From positions 272,354 through 336,353 of the forward strand of contig NZ_JAPDFS010000002.1 in the NCBI RefSeq assembly GCF_027257195.1: 64,000 nucleotides of DNA, written 5' to 3'. The notes below the pieces were generated by a model. That model ran no database searches, had not been told where the DNA came from, and was given only the letters and a program-made list of their open reading frames with translations. Shown one piece after another: positions 8,712 to 17,136 of the stretch; the first letter of the stretch is position 1; the number at the start of each line of letters is the position of its first letter. Source of the stretch: Halorubrum sp. F4 (GTDB lineage: Archaea > Halobacteriota > Halobacteria > Halobacteriales > Haloferacaceae). Made by a program: the position numbers and the translations under genes.

Positions 8712-9161
8712 CTACTCCCGGCACAACACGAGCGCGTCGCCGTCGACGTACGCGTCCGGCCGCCGGTCGACGACGGCGAACCCGCACGCCTCGTAGAGGG
8801 CGAGCGCGGCGTCGTTGTCGGGGTGTGCCTGGAGGGTTACCGCCCCGTCCGCGTCGTCGACGATCGCCGCGAGGAGTCCGCGGGCACGGCCCTGCCGGCG
8901 GAAGTCGGGGGCGACGACGAGTTCGGCGAGGTGACAGCCGGGGCGGGTCGACGCGTCCACCGGGAGCGCGTAGCCGACGACGGGGGCGTCGTCCGAAGCC
9001 GTCTCCGCGACGCTCACGAACCCCGCCCCGACCGCGACCCCGTACTCCAGCAGCTCCGGGCTCGGCCGCCGAAGGTGCGTCTGGAGGGTTCGAACCCGGT
9101 CGGCGTCGGCGGGAGCGATCGGGCGGACGCGCGGATCAGAGACGTCCCGGAAGTCGGCCAT
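8712..9161 (-). CDS. GNAT-family N-acetyltransferase
   Basis: The 149-aa protein carries the acetyl-CoA-binding motif of GNAT enzymes, [20 protein letters not shown] (motif A with RxxGxA), followed by the beta-bulge strand and the motif B region [22 protein letters not shown]. The acceptor is unknown. It starts 5 bases after the stop of the DUF92 gene on the same strand, so the two form a short operon. Motif order and length are typical for the family. Confidence 0.87.
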   Translation of the reverse strand: MADFRDVSDPRVRPIAPADADRVRTLQTHLRRPSPELLEYGVAVGAGFVSVAETASDDAPVVGYALPVDASTRPGCHLAELVVAPDFRRQGRARGLLAAIVDDADGAVTLQAHPDNDAALALYEACGFAVVDRRPDAYVDGDALVLCRE

Positions 9162-9166
9162 CGAGA

Positions 9167-10597
9167 TCACCCGACTACGACGCCGACGCCGACCGCGAGG
9201 GCCGCGCCGGAGAGGGTCGCGAGGAAGTTCACGGTCTGGTTGCCCACTCGCTCCCCCTCGATCAGCGCGCCGAGAACGCTGTCGACGGTCATTCCGCCCA
9301 CGCCGGCGAGAACGATGACTCCGCCTCCAAGGAGAGGACCGCCGGCGACGACCGGGTCGCCGACCGGCAACGGGGGCGCGGCGAGGAGGGCGACGAGCGC
9401 GGCTCCGGCGAGCCCGGCGACCTCGCCCTGCCAGGTGACGGCCCCGTCGGTTCCGGGCTCGACCGGTCGGAGCGTCGTGATCAACCGGGGGGCGTCGAAG
9501 AGCCCGCCGATCTCCGAGGAGAGCGTGTCCGCCATCGCGGTGGCGACCGCGCCGGCGAACGCGAGCCGGAAGACGGACTCGGGCACGCCGACGTGGGGGG
9601 CCGCGGCGTACCCGAGGAGCGCGACGAGCGCGACCGCGGAGTTGGCGAGGACGTTGCCCGTCCCGCGTGCGCCCTGGTTCTCCTGGGCGACGCCGCGGTC
9701 GGCCTTCTCGTCGAAGCGGTACTTCGAGGCGAGACCGCCGACCGCGTAGAACGCCATCAGCGTGAGGAACCAGGCCACGCCGCCGAGCACGACGGTGAGA
9801 AGCGAGAGCAACACGCCGGTGAGCATTCCCGGCACCGAGGCGGCCCCGAGCGCGTACGAGACGTACCCGAGCCCGGCCGTCACGGCGAGCGCCGCGACGA
9901 CGCCGACGGCGGTCACGGTCGGGTCGAGCGCCGTGAACCCCCACGCGACCAGCGCGACGATGACGACCGTGATGTGCGCGTCCCGCGCGTACACGAGCGA
10001 TCGGACGAGCGCCGCGGTCAGGACCGCGACGGCTCCGAGGAACGCGAACGCGGGAAGCGAACCGACGAGCGCGTCGAACCCGCCGGCGGGGAGGAAGCCG
10101 GGGACCGACGCGCCGGCGGCAGTGCTCGCGTCGGGCGAAGCGGGCGAACCGCCCCCGAGGAGGATCGCGATCGCGCCGGAGGCGACCTGACCGGCGACCG
10201 CGGCGACGCCGCCGGCGACGAGGTAGGCGGCGACGAGCCGGAACTCGTCCTCGGAGCGGGTACGGACGAGTTCGCGCCCGAGCCGTCCGCCGCCGACGGC
10301 GAGCGCGGCCGCCACGAACGCGCCGGCGGGCAGCGGAACGGGGGGGACGGTGGCGACCGCCGCGAGTCCCGCGAGCGCGAGCGCGAACGCACCGACGCCG
10401 TAGAGGCGGTCCTCCTCCCTGTCGCCCGGGAGCGCGAGGACTTCGAACCACTCCCCGTCGCGGATCCCGAGGAGGAACACCCCGGCGGCGACCAGGAAGG
10501 GAACGGGGGCAGCGTAGCCGAGCGCCGGCGTGAACGCCGCGAGCGCGGCCACCGCGGCGAACACGCTCGCGCGTCTGACCCTCCGATACACGTCCAC
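9167..10597 (-). CDS. DUF92 family integral membrane protein
   Basis: The 476-aa protein is very hydrophobic, with a dozen or more membrane segments, and its C-terminal half has DUF92 signatures: ASKYRFDEKADRGVAQENQGARGTGNVLANS, then TAMADTLSSEIG and GGMTVDSVLGALIEG. DUF92 proteins belong to the wider CTP-dependent prenol kinase-like membrane family, but no activity is assigned here. The N-terminal half is an extra membrane region common in haloarchaea. I chose the GTG at 10597 (VDVYRRVRRAS) because upstream residues are arginine-rich, and a GTTAAGTGG box lies about 20-28 bases before it. It is the first gene of an operon with the GNAT gene. Confidence 0.83.
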   Translation of the reverse strand: MDVYRRVRRASVFAAVAALAAFTPALGYAAPVPFLVAAGVFLLGIRDGEWFEVLALPGDREEDRLYGVGAFALALAGLAAVATVPPVPLPAGAFVAAALAVGGGRLGRELVRTRSEDEFRLVAAYLVAGGVAAVAGQVASGAIAILLGGGSPASPDASTAAGASVPGFLPAGGFDALVGSLPAFAFLGAVAVLTAALVRSLVYARDAHITVVIVALVAWGFTALDPTVTAVGVVAALAVTAGLGYVSYALGAASVPGMLTGVLLSLLTVVLGGVAWFLTLMAFYAVGGLASKYRFDEKADRGVAQENQGARGTGNVLANSAVALVALLGYAAAPHVGVPESVFRLAFAGAVATAMADTLSSEIGGLFDAPRLITTLRPVEPGTDGAVTWQGEVAGLAGAALVALLAAPPLPVGDPVVAGGPLLGGGVIVLAGVGGMTVDSVLGALIEGERVGNQTVNFLATLSGAALAVGVGVVVG

Positions 10598-10793
10598 GAG
10601 TATCCCCGACGACCACTTAACCCTCCCGACAACGGGGCGGTGACCCGACCGATGGAGCGAGGGAAGGCGGAGACGCCAAACGGACGAACGCGACGGTACC
10701 GCGAGGAGAAGGGGTGGACGGGAGAACGGAAGGGAACGGACGACGGACGGGGGAAGGGGGAAGAGGGAAGGGGAAGAAACGGACCCGTCCGGC

Positions 10794-10910
10794 TCAGTAC
10801 CGGTACTCGTTGAACTGGACCGCGTGACCCTCGATGACCGGAATCGTGCTCTCGGGCTCGGGCTCCGGGTCGTCGTCCGCGGCCGTGTCGTGTGAGTCAA
10901 CCGCTGTCAT
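10794..10910 (-). CDS. 38-aa conserved-looking small protein
   Basis: A short reading frame encodes MTAVDSHDTA, an acidic linker of alternating P and E, then STIPVIEGHAVQFNEYRY and a TGA stop at 10794. Codon third positions are G/C-rich like the neighbours, and the ATG at 10910 follows a TATA-like box at the right distance for a leaderless transcript. The acidic start and hydrophobic C-terminal end resemble other small haloarchaeal proteins, but I cannot assign a function. It is too short for most gene finders. Confidence rests on promoter, codon use and composition together. Confidence 0.6.
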   Translation of the reverse strand: MTAVDSHDTAADDDPEPEPESTIPVIEGHAVQFNEYRY

Positions 10911-10933
10911 ACTCCGGTAGTTACCGTACTCCT

Positions 10934-10943
10934 ACATAAATGA
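10934..10943 (-). promoter_or_regulatory. TATA-like box of the 38-aa protein gene
   Basis: On the minus strand this reads TCATTTATGT, 24-33 bases upstream of the ATG at 10910. An adjacent purine-rich stretch could hold the BRE. Spacing predicts a leaderless transcript. Confidence 0.5.
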
Positions 10944-11029
10944 TCCGGTAAGAACGTCCGGATCCGGGCGCGGGGTCGACCCGGATCCGTCCGGGTCCGG
11001 CCGGAGAGGCGACGTCCGGTACCGTTCGG

Positions 11030-11809
11030 TCAGTCGAGCACGCGGTCGATCTCGCCGAGGTGGTCGATGACGTGGTCGGGGTCGTGGTCGCTCCCCGCGA
11101 GGTCGGCCTCGTCGGTGACGCCCGACAGCACGAGGACCGTGGTCATTCCGGCGCGCGCACCGAGCGCGACGTCGGTGTCGAGCCGGTCGCCGACGACGAG
11201 GCACTCCTCGGGCGGATACGGGAGTCGCTCGCGGACCATCGCGATGGCGGGATCCGAGGGCTTCCCGAGGACGACGTCGGGGTCGCGCTCGGCCACGGCC
11301 GCGACCGCCCGGATCACCGCGCCGGACCCGGGAACGTCCCGTTCGGCGGCGGGGATGACGACGTCGGGGTCCGTCCCGATGAACGGTATCCCGCGTTCGA
11401 GCGCCCACAGCGCCGTACACAGGTCGTCGTAGTCGAACGATCGGTCGATCGAGGCGACGAGCGCCTCCGCGGCGTCGACGTCATCGGTCGTCGAGAGCCC
11501 GACGTCGGCGAACTGCTCGAGGAGGCCGGGCGCACCGAGACAGAGCAGGTCGTCGTCGGAGTGGTGTTCCCGGAGATAGGCCGTGGTCACGCTCCCGGCG
11601 GTGATCACGTCCGCGGCGGTGACGTCGTATCCCGCCGCACCCAGGCGGTCGACGTACGCCGGCGGCGCCTTCGTCGGGTTGTTCGAGACGAACAGCGTCT
11701 CCACGCCGGCCTCGCGAAGCCGGCGGTAGCCCGACGGCGCGCCGGGGATCGGGTCGTCGCCGCGCACGACCGTCCCGTCGACGTCGAGGACGGCACCGGA
11801 GAAGTCCAT
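11030..11809 (-). CDS. HAD-superfamily sugar/glycerol phosphatase (NagD-like)
   Basis: The 259-aa enzyme is a class IIA HAD hydrolase. Motif I is DVDGT with the nucleophile D9 and acid/base D11; motif II is FVSNNPTK; the lysine motif is VVLGKPSDP; motif III is VVGDRLDTDVALG. The large cap between motifs II and III is the C2 type of the NagD/p-nitrophenylphosphatase group. Likely substrates are small phosphates such as glycerol or glycolate phosphate; the real one is not known. Start at the ATG 11809 places the nucleophile at the usual position near the N-terminus. Confidence 0.9.
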   Translation of the reverse strand: MDFSGAVLDVDGTVVRGDDPIPGAPSGYRRLREAGVETLFVSNNPTKAPPAYVDRLGAAGYDVTAADVITAGSVTTAYLREHHSDDDLLCLGAPGLLEQFADVGLSTTDDVDAAEALVASIDRSFDYDDLCTALWALERGIPFIGTDPDVVIPAAERDVPGSGAVIRAVAAVAERDPDVVLGKPSDPAIAMVRERLPYPPEECLVVGDRLDTDVALGARAGMTTVLVLSGVTDEADLAGSDHDPDHVIDHLGEIDRVLD

Positions 11810-11982
11810 GCCCTCCCTCGGGCCGCCGTCGCCGTATGGGTTGCGCTCGGCCGCTCGACGCGCCCGCTCGATGACGCGTTCCGTTCTCCGAGGACCGCCG
11901 CCGCACGTTCCAACATCGGGATGGGTCGCAGCTTCGGGATAACGGAAGGGTAAAGCGGCGCCGGTCCGAATCGACGGGTACT

Positions 11983-12756
11983 GTGACGACGACCCAGGTG
12001 ACCCTCGTCCAGATCGATAACTACGGGCCGTGGACGGTGACGCCGGAGCCCCGTCGGGAGATGGACCTCCAGAGCCTCCAGTCCCGACTCTTCGCCGACA
12101 TCGCCGAGTTCCTCGGCCACCGCGACGGGTACGCCTTCTTCACCCGATTCGACAACATGATCGCGGTGACGAACGGAATCGACGGCGACGCGCTCGCCAC
12201 GCTCCAGGAATCGATCGGGAACCGCTACCCGGTGACCGTCAGCCTCGGGACCGCCGTGAGCGATCGGCCGATCGACGCCCTCGAGGCGGCCAACGGGCGA
12301 CTGCAGACGGAGGGGAGCGCGCAGGACGAGGCCCGGACCGAGGTGCTCGCCGGCGAGTACCTGACGGAGACGAACCCCGGAGACGTCCGGATCGCCCACT
12401 TCGACGTGGTGAACGTGACCGGCAAGTACACCGACCGGCTCAACGAGTTCGACACGTTCATCGACATCGAGCGGGCCTACGCGTCCTTGATGCGACACCT
12501 CCGGCGGGAGCACGGCGCGCTCTCCTTCTTCGTCGGCGGCGACAACGTGATCGCCGTCTGCCCGGACATGCCCGAGTCCGCGTTCTCGGAAGCGGTCGAC
12601 CACGTCGTCGCCGACGTCGACGTGGAACTGCAGGTCGGGGTCGGGCACGGGGCCTCCGCCCACGAGGCGGGGTTTGCCGCCAAACACGCCCTGGAGGACT
12701 GCCGCCACGCCGGGACCGCGGTCGAACTGTTCGGCGCGCCCGCCGCGAGCGACTGA
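11983..12756 (+). CDS. arfA: GTP cyclohydrolase III (ArfA)
   Basis: The 257-aa protein matches archaeal GTP cyclohydrolase III, which makes 2-amino-5-formylamino-6-ribosylamino-4(3H)-pyrimidinone 5'-phosphate, the first step of archaeal riboflavin and F420 synthesis. The N-terminal VTLVQIDNYGPWTVTPEPRREMDLQ is characteristic. There are two related cyclase-like halves, each with an F-F/G-x-x-D-N motif (FFTRFDNMIAVTNG and FFVGGDNVIAVCP). The start is a GTG at 11983. A glycosyltransferase gene begins one base after the stop. Confidence 0.93.
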   Translation: MTTTQVTLVQIDNYGPWTVTPEPRREMDLQSLQSRLFADIAEFLGHRDGYAFFTRFDNMIAVTNGIDGDALATLQESIGNRYPVTVSLGTAVSDRPIDALEAANGRLQTEGSAQDEARTEVLAGEYLTETNPGDVRIAHFDVVNVTGKYTDRLNEFDTFIDIERAYASLMRHLRREHGALSFFVGGDNVIAVCPDMPESAFSEAVDHVVADVDVELQVGVGHGASAHEAGFAAKHALEDCRHAGTAVELFGAPAASD

Positions 12757-12757
12757 G

Positions 12758-13900
12758 ATGGTCGGTCGGGGCGGCGACCCCGCTTCCGACGGATCCGGCG
12801 AGGGCGAGAGCGGAACCGACCTCCACGTCGGGATCGTCGTCTACGGGGATCTCGATGTTCGCTCCGGCGGGTTCCTCTACGACAGACGGCTCGCCGATCA
12901 CCTCGCGGACCACGGCTGGACGGTCGAGGTCGTCTCGCTTCCGGAGCGGTCGTATCGTCGGTCGCTTCTCACGAACCTCGTTCCCGGGCTCGTCGACCGG
13001 CTCGAGCGGTTCGACGTCGTCGTCGAGGACGCCTACTGCGGCCCGTCGCTGTTCCTCGCGAACCGCCGGATCGGGACGCCCGTGGTCGCGTTGGTCCACT
13101 ACCTCCGGTCCGCGGTCGTCGGCGACGGCGTCGGTGACCGGGCGGTCCGGGCGATCGAACGGGACTACCTCCGGACCGCGGACGCGTACGTCTTCAACAG
13201 CCGTCCGACGCGGGACGCGGTCGCCGAGCTGTGCGGGGTCGACGAGACCCGCCCCGGGTGGAAATCGTCTTCCAGCGTCGTCGCACCCCCCGCCGGCGAC
13301 CGGCTCGGAACGGCTCCGGCGCTCTCGGGCGATCGGCTGACCCGGAACCCGTTCCGGGTGGTCGCCGTCGGCAACGTCACCCCGCGGAAGGGGATTCCGA
13401 CCCTGATCCGGGGACTGTCGCTCCTCGAGGAGGGGATCGACTGGCGGCTCCGCGTCGTGGGCGACACCGGCGTCGCGCCCGATCACGTCGCGTCGCTGCG
13501 GGCGCTCGCCGACCGCCTCGAGATCGCCGATCGGGTCGCGTTCGCCGGCCGCGTCGACGACGACGCCCTCCGGGAGGAGTTGCGCTCGGCGCACGTCCTC
13601 GCGGTGCCGTCCCGATACGAGCCGTTCGGGATCGTCTACCTCGAGGGAATGGCGTTCGGGCTGCCGGCGATCGCCTCGGCGAACGGGGGGGCGAGCGACT
13701 TCGTGGGCGACCACAACGGGGCGCTCGTGTCGCCGGGCGACGCCGAGGCCGTCGCGGACGCGATCGGGCCGCTGGCGCGCGACCGCGACCACCTCCGCCG
13801 ACTGAGCGAGGGGGCACGCGAGACCTTCCGGGAGCATCCCACCTGGGAGGACACCTGTGATCGGGTCCGGCGGTTCCTCGCCACGGTCGCGACGGAGTGA
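12758..13900 (+). CDS. GT4-family glycosyltransferase
   Basis: The 380-aa protein has the GT-B fold pattern. An N-terminal domain starts LHVGIVVYGDLDVRSGGFLYDRRLADHL with a glycine loop. The C-terminal nucleotide-sugar domain has FRVVAVGNVTPRKGIPTLIRGL and the acceptor-end motif PSRYEPFGIVYLEGMAFGLPAIAS, with the E-x7-E pair of retaining GT4 enzymes. The sugar and acceptor are unknown. It starts one base after the stop of arfA, so the two are translationally coupled. That partnership with a flavin/F420 enzyme is odd and may be only genomic proximity. Confidence 0.88.
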   Translation: MVGRGGDPASDGSGEGESGTDLHVGIVVYGDLDVRSGGFLYDRRLADHLADHGWTVEVVSLPERSYRRSLLTNLVPGLVDRLERFDVVVEDAYCGPSLFLANRRIGTPVVALVHYLRSAVVGDGVGDRAVRAIERDYLRTADAYVFNSRPTRDAVAELCGVDETRPGWKSSSSVVAPPAGDRLGTAPALSGDRLTRNPFRVVAVGNVTPRKGIPTLIRGLSLLEEGIDWRLRVVGDTGVAPDHVASLRALADRLEIADRVAFAGRVDDDALREELRSAHVLAVPSRYEPFGIVYLEGMAFGLPAIASANGGASDFVGDHNGALVSPGDAEAVADAIGPLARDRDHLRRLSEGARETFREHPTWEDTCDRVRRFLATVATE

Positions 13901-14008
13901 TCTCGATCCCGGGGAAGTGACGTCGGTCGCGAGGAACCGACGTCGGTTGCCGGGAACGGTCGCTCGGGCCCAGCCGAGAGTATCACCGCTGATATTTCGG
14001 GTGAGGTA

Positions 14009-14017
14009 TTTTTATAT
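14009..14017 (+). promoter_or_regulatory. TATA-like box for the 76-aa protein gene
   Basis: The sequence TTTTTATAT lies 25-33 bases before the ATG at 14042, a strong match in composition and spacing to an archaeal core promoter. Confidence 0.6.
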
Positions 14018-14041
14018 CCCTATCGGGAAGGGCCGAACAGA

Positions 14042-14272
14042 ATGTCAGCAGAGATAGTCTTCGTCTGTACGGCGGAGGGGTGTGACGCCGGACCGTGGGA
14101 AGGTGCCCACGACGCGATGGCCCACTGTGAGCAGAATCCGGACCACGGCTACACGGGACGGCCACGGTCGGAGGTCGACGACGTGATCCCCGCGACGAGC
14201 GTCGAGAAGCGTGACAACCGGAACCTCCAGCACAAGGGCCACCCGGAGGGTGCGCTGGCGAACGACGACTGA
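14042..14272 (+). CDS. small Cys/His-containing haloarchaeal protein (76 aa)
   Basis: A 76-aa protein beginning MSAEIVFVCTAEGCDAGPWEG with C9 and C14, then H23 and H28/C29 in DAMAHCEQNPDHGYTG, so a C-x4-C-x-to-H pattern like a degenerate C2H2 finger is possible. The C-terminal half is polar and probably disordered. A strong TATA-like box precedes it. I know no function for it. Confidence 0.72.
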   Translation: MSAEIVFVCTAEGCDAGPWEGAHDAMAHCEQNPDHGYTGRPRSEVDDVIPATSVEKRDNRNLQHKGHPEGALANDD

Positions 14273-14304
14273 GAGGCGAGAGCTAACCGGAGTCCCCGCG
14301 TTCT

Positions 14305-14511
14305 CTACTCCTCCTCGAACAGGTCGAGGTCGTCGGCGACGAGGTCGGCCAACCGATCTTTGAGGCCCGGATCGACCTCGGCCACCTCCTCGCCGCCGTG
14401 TTTCCCCTCGTTGTGCCGGGAGAGCGCGTCCGCCACGTCCGAGAGCGGGACCCGCGTCTCCGTCTCGCAGTCGGTACACACGATCGGGACGGTCGGATCC
14501 TCGGAAGACAT
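14305..14511 (-). CDS. small zinc-finger protein (68 aa)
   Basis: A 68-aa acidic protein starting MSSEDPTVPIVCTDCETETRV, with one CxxC pair and a downstream SRHNEGKHGGE that could supply the histidine ligands of a C2H2-like site. The ATG at 14511 is 24-31 bases from a TATA-like box (CCTATACC on this strand, 14535-14542). Role unknown. It is convergent with the 76-aa gene. Confidence 0.72.
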   Translation of the reverse strand: MSSEDPTVPIVCTDCETETRVPLSDVADALSRHNEGKHGGEEVAEVDPGLKDRLADLVADDLDLFEEE

Positions 14512-14652
14512 CGCTCGGACAGTGGCGGGTAACCGGTATAGGCCTTCGGGGACGCGGCGCACGTCGGGACTGGAGCGAGTCGGGAGCGCCGCGAGTGACG
14601 CGCCGCGCCGTCGACTCGAAAGCCCCTAAGTCACGGCGACCCAAGGCGGCGT

Positions 14653-16224
14653 ATGGTCGAGGCACCAGCGACGGAGGAAGGGTGGTTCGCGCTGCACGAG
14701 TTCCGGTCGATCGACTGGGACGCGTGGCGGAACGCGCCCGACCGGAAGCGGGAGCGGGCCGTCGAGGAGGGCCGATCGTACCTGCAACATCGCGAGGCGC
14801 TCGCGACCGCCGACGCCGGCGACTCCGCGCTCTTCTCCGTGCTCGGACACAAGGCGGACCTGTTGACGATCCACTTCCGGCCGACGCTGGACGAGCTGTC
14901 GACGATCGAGCGGGGCTTCGAGAACACGGCGCTCGCCGAGTTCACGACGACGGAATCCTCGTACGTCTCCGTGACGGAGGTGTCGGGATACGTCTCGGAC
15001 GCCTACTTCGAGGACGGCGAGGACGCCGATATCGACGAGGGGCTCCGTCGGTACATCGAGGGGAAGCTGAAACCGGAGATCCCGGACGACGAGTACGTCT
15101 CCTTCTACCCGATGAGCAAGCGCCGCGGCGAGGAGTACAACTGGTACGACCTCTCCTTCGAGGAGCGCGCCGACCTGATGTCCGGCCACGGCGAGGTCGG
15201 CCGCGAGTACGCCGGGAGGATCAAGCAGGTGATCGCCTCCTCCGTCGGCTTCGACGACCACGAGTGGGGCGTGACCCTGTTCGGGTCGGACCCGATCGAC
15301 ATCAAGGACATCGTCTACGAGATGCGCTTCGACGAGGCTTCCTCGCGGTACGGCGAGTTCGGGCGGTTCTACGTCGGTCGCCGGTTCCCGCCGAGCGACC
15401 TGGGCGCGTACCTCGCCGGCGAGGCCGTCCCGACCGGGAACGACCGGGCCGACGCACACGGCCACCACGGCGAGGGTGACACGCACGGTCACCACGGGGA
15501 GAGCGGTTCGGCACACGGCGACCACCCGCACGGCGGCGAGGGTTCGGGCGGCGAGGGCGACCATCCCCACGGAGCGGCCGACGCCGGAACCGCGGCCGAC
15601 GACGATGGGGGGCCTCGCGACGACGATGGAGGATCCCCCGACGACGGGATCCGGGGCGAGCTCGCCGACCTCGACATATACGCCGGCAAGCCCCACGGCG
15701 AGGACGTGTTCGCGACGGTGCTGTACAGCGAGGCCGACGTCGACGAGCTGTTCGGGGAGGTCGAGGGGCTCCGCGCCAACTTCGACCACTACGGCACCCA
15801 CGTGAAGACCGCGGTCTACGAGGGACGGGCGACCGACCGAGCCGCGGTCGTCTCCCTCTGGGAGACCGCCTCGGCGGCCGAGACCGCCGCGGGGTTCCTC
15901 TCGGAGCTGCCGGGGGTCGTGGGTCGCGCCGGCGAGGAGTCCGGCTTCGGGACGATGGGGATGTTCTACACCGTCAAGCCAGAGCACCGCGAGGACTTCA
16001 CCGACACCTTCGACGAGGTCGGCGAGGCGCTCGCCGGGATGGACGGCCATCTCGAGACGGATCTGATGGTGAACGTCGAGGACGAGAACGACATGTTCAT
16101 CGCCAGCCAGTGGCGCGCGAAGGACGACGCGATGGAGTTCTTCGGCTCCGAGGAGTTCCGCGAGACGGTCCAGTGGGGCCGGGAAGTCCTCGCCGATCGG
16201 CCGCGGCACGTCTTCCTGGCCTGA
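14653..16224 (+). CDS. pitA: PitA-type fusion of chlorite dismutase/HemQ-like and ABM domains
   Basis: The 523-aa protein joins an N-terminal chlorite dismutase-like heme domain (about residues 1-260, with YVSFYPMSKRR, NWYDL and the histidine-containing KQVIASSVGFDDHEWGV) to a C-terminal antibiotic-biosynthesis-monooxygenase-type ferredoxin-like domain (about 336-523). This two-domain architecture is the haloarchaeal PitA form described in Haloferax. The linker, about residues 266-310, is packed with histidine (HGHHGEGDTHGHHGE and similar) and glycine/aspartate, suggesting metal or heme binding. The YPMSKRR and heme region resemble coproheme decarboxylase (HemQ/ChdC), so a role in heme synthesis is likely but not proven. 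Confidence 0.9.
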   Translation: MVEAPATEEGWFALHEFRSIDWDAWRNAPDRKRERAVEEGRSYLQHREALATADAGDSALFSVLGHKADLLTIHFRPTLDELSTIERGFENTALAEFTTTESSYVSVTEVSGYVSDAYFEDGEDADIDEGLRRYIEGKLKPEIPDDEYVSFYPMSKRRGEEYNWYDLSFEERADLMSGHGEVGREYAGRIKQVIASSVGFDDHEWGVTLFGSDPIDIKDIVYEMRFDEASSRYGEFGRFYVGRRFPPSDLGAYLAGEAVPTGNDRADAHGHHGEGDTHGHHGESGSAHGDHPHGGEGSGGEGDHPHGAADAGTAADDDGGPRDDDGGSPDDGIRGELADLDIYAGKPHGEDVFATVLYSEADVDELFGEVEGLRANFDHYGTHVKTAVYEGRATDRAAVVSLWETASAAETAAGFLSELPGVVGRAGEESGFGTMGMFYTVKPEHREDFTDTFDEVGEALAGMDGHLETDLMVNVEDENDMFIASQWRAKDDAMEFFGSEEFRETVQWGREVLADRPRHVFLA

Positions 16225-16297
16225 GCGCGTTCCGATCGTCGTTCGATCGAACGAGCGTTTTCTCGGGAGATCGTCTCCGAGGAGGCGGTCACGGGGA

Positions 16298-16530
16298 CCA
16301 CCGCCAAAGCCCCGGTCGCTCGGTACGACGGTGTCGTCAGCGTGACTAGAGAGACCACCTCCAAAGCCCCAGTCTCGACGACTCGCGCGGCTCGCTGTGC
16401 GCTTCAGTCGTTCGCAACGCTCACTCCTTGCAGTGCTTGCGTCGCCGGGCTTCGTCCTCGAGACTGCCCCTTTGAATCCCACCCGAACCGCACAACCCCG
16501 CGCCTCACGCCTCCCCAACCTCGTCGACCG
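16298..16530 (+). repeat. GC-rich interspersed repeat, copy 2
   Basis: The 424 bases between pitA and the stress-protein gene hold no convincing gene. They contain two AAAGCCCC boxes (16314-16321 and about 16362-16369), a CTCGCTGTGCGC to TTGCAGTGCTTGCGTCGCC block, TTTGAATCCCACCCGA, and CCTCACGCCTCCCCAACCTCG at 16503-16523. The last block matches the start of the window with one mismatch in inverted orientation. Open frames here are an artefact of high GC. Confidence 0.6.
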
Positions 16531-16617
16531 TCCTCCGGTCCGCTCCGGACGGCCGACTCCCTCGCGCGTGCTGACTCGCGCCCTTCGGGCGCTCGCAGGC
16601 GCACGCCGACCGCCCCC

Positions 16618-16625
16618 TTTTAACT
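16618..16625 (+). promoter_or_regulatory. TATA-like box of the universal stress protein gene
   Basis: TTTTAACT at 16618-16625 lies 24-31 bases before the ATG at 16649, in a sudden A/T-rich break within a GC-rich repeat. Confidence 0.5.
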
Positions 16626-16648
16626 TCCGCGTCGACGAACGCTCGCGC

Positions 16649-17113
16649 ATGTTCGACAGGATCGTGGTCGCGACGGACGGCTCCGACAGCGTGGGTCGGG
16701 CGGTCGACGTCGCGGTCGATCTGGCCGCCCGGTTCGACGCGACGGTCCACGCGCTGTACGTCCTCGACACCGGCGAGGTCGAGTCGTCGCCCGACGAGGT
16801 GCGCGAGGACCTCCGCGACGCGCTCGACGACCACGGCGAGAACGCGCTCGCGGCGGTCGTCGAGACCGGCGAGACGCGCGACGACGACCTCGAGGTGGCG
16901 ACGGACGTTCGCGAGGGCCGGCCGGCCAGGGAGGTCGTCTCGTACGCCGACGAGATCGACGCCGACCTCGTCGTCACCGGGACGCGCGGGCGACACGGGG
17001 AGAACCGCTTCCTCATCGGGTCGGTCGCCGAGAACGTCGTCAGGACGTGTAAGGTACCCGTGTTGACGGTTCGCCGACTCACGGACGAGGACCCGCGGCG
17101 CGTCACGTTCTGA
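16649..17113 (+). CDS. universal stress protein (UspA family)
   Basis: The 154-aa protein has the Usp fold: N-terminal MFDRIVVATDGSDSVGRAVDVAVDLA and the ATP-binding C-terminal loop GTRGRHGENRFLIGSVAENVVRTCKVPVLTV, matching G-2x-G-9x-G(S). Such proteins bind ATP and respond to stress; no specific role can be read here. Start chosen at the ATG 24-31 bases past a TATA-like box; the upstream open frame runs through the repeat and is not coding. Convergent with the MFS gene. Confidence 0.92.
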   Translation: MFDRIVVATDGSDSVGRAVDVAVDLAARFDATVHALYVLDTGEVESSPDEVREDLRDALDDHGENALAAVVETGETRDDDLEVATDVREGRPAREVVSYADEIDADLVVTGTRGRHGENRFLIGSVAENVVRTCKVPVLTVRRLTDEDPRRVTF

Positions 17114-17136
17114 CGGTCACGCCCCCGTCGTCGGAG

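Noticed and set aside
9749..10813. Long + strand open frames opposite DUF92 and the GNAT gene
   Set aside because: Low-complexity Arg/Gly/Asp strings antisense to a clear membrane-protein gene.
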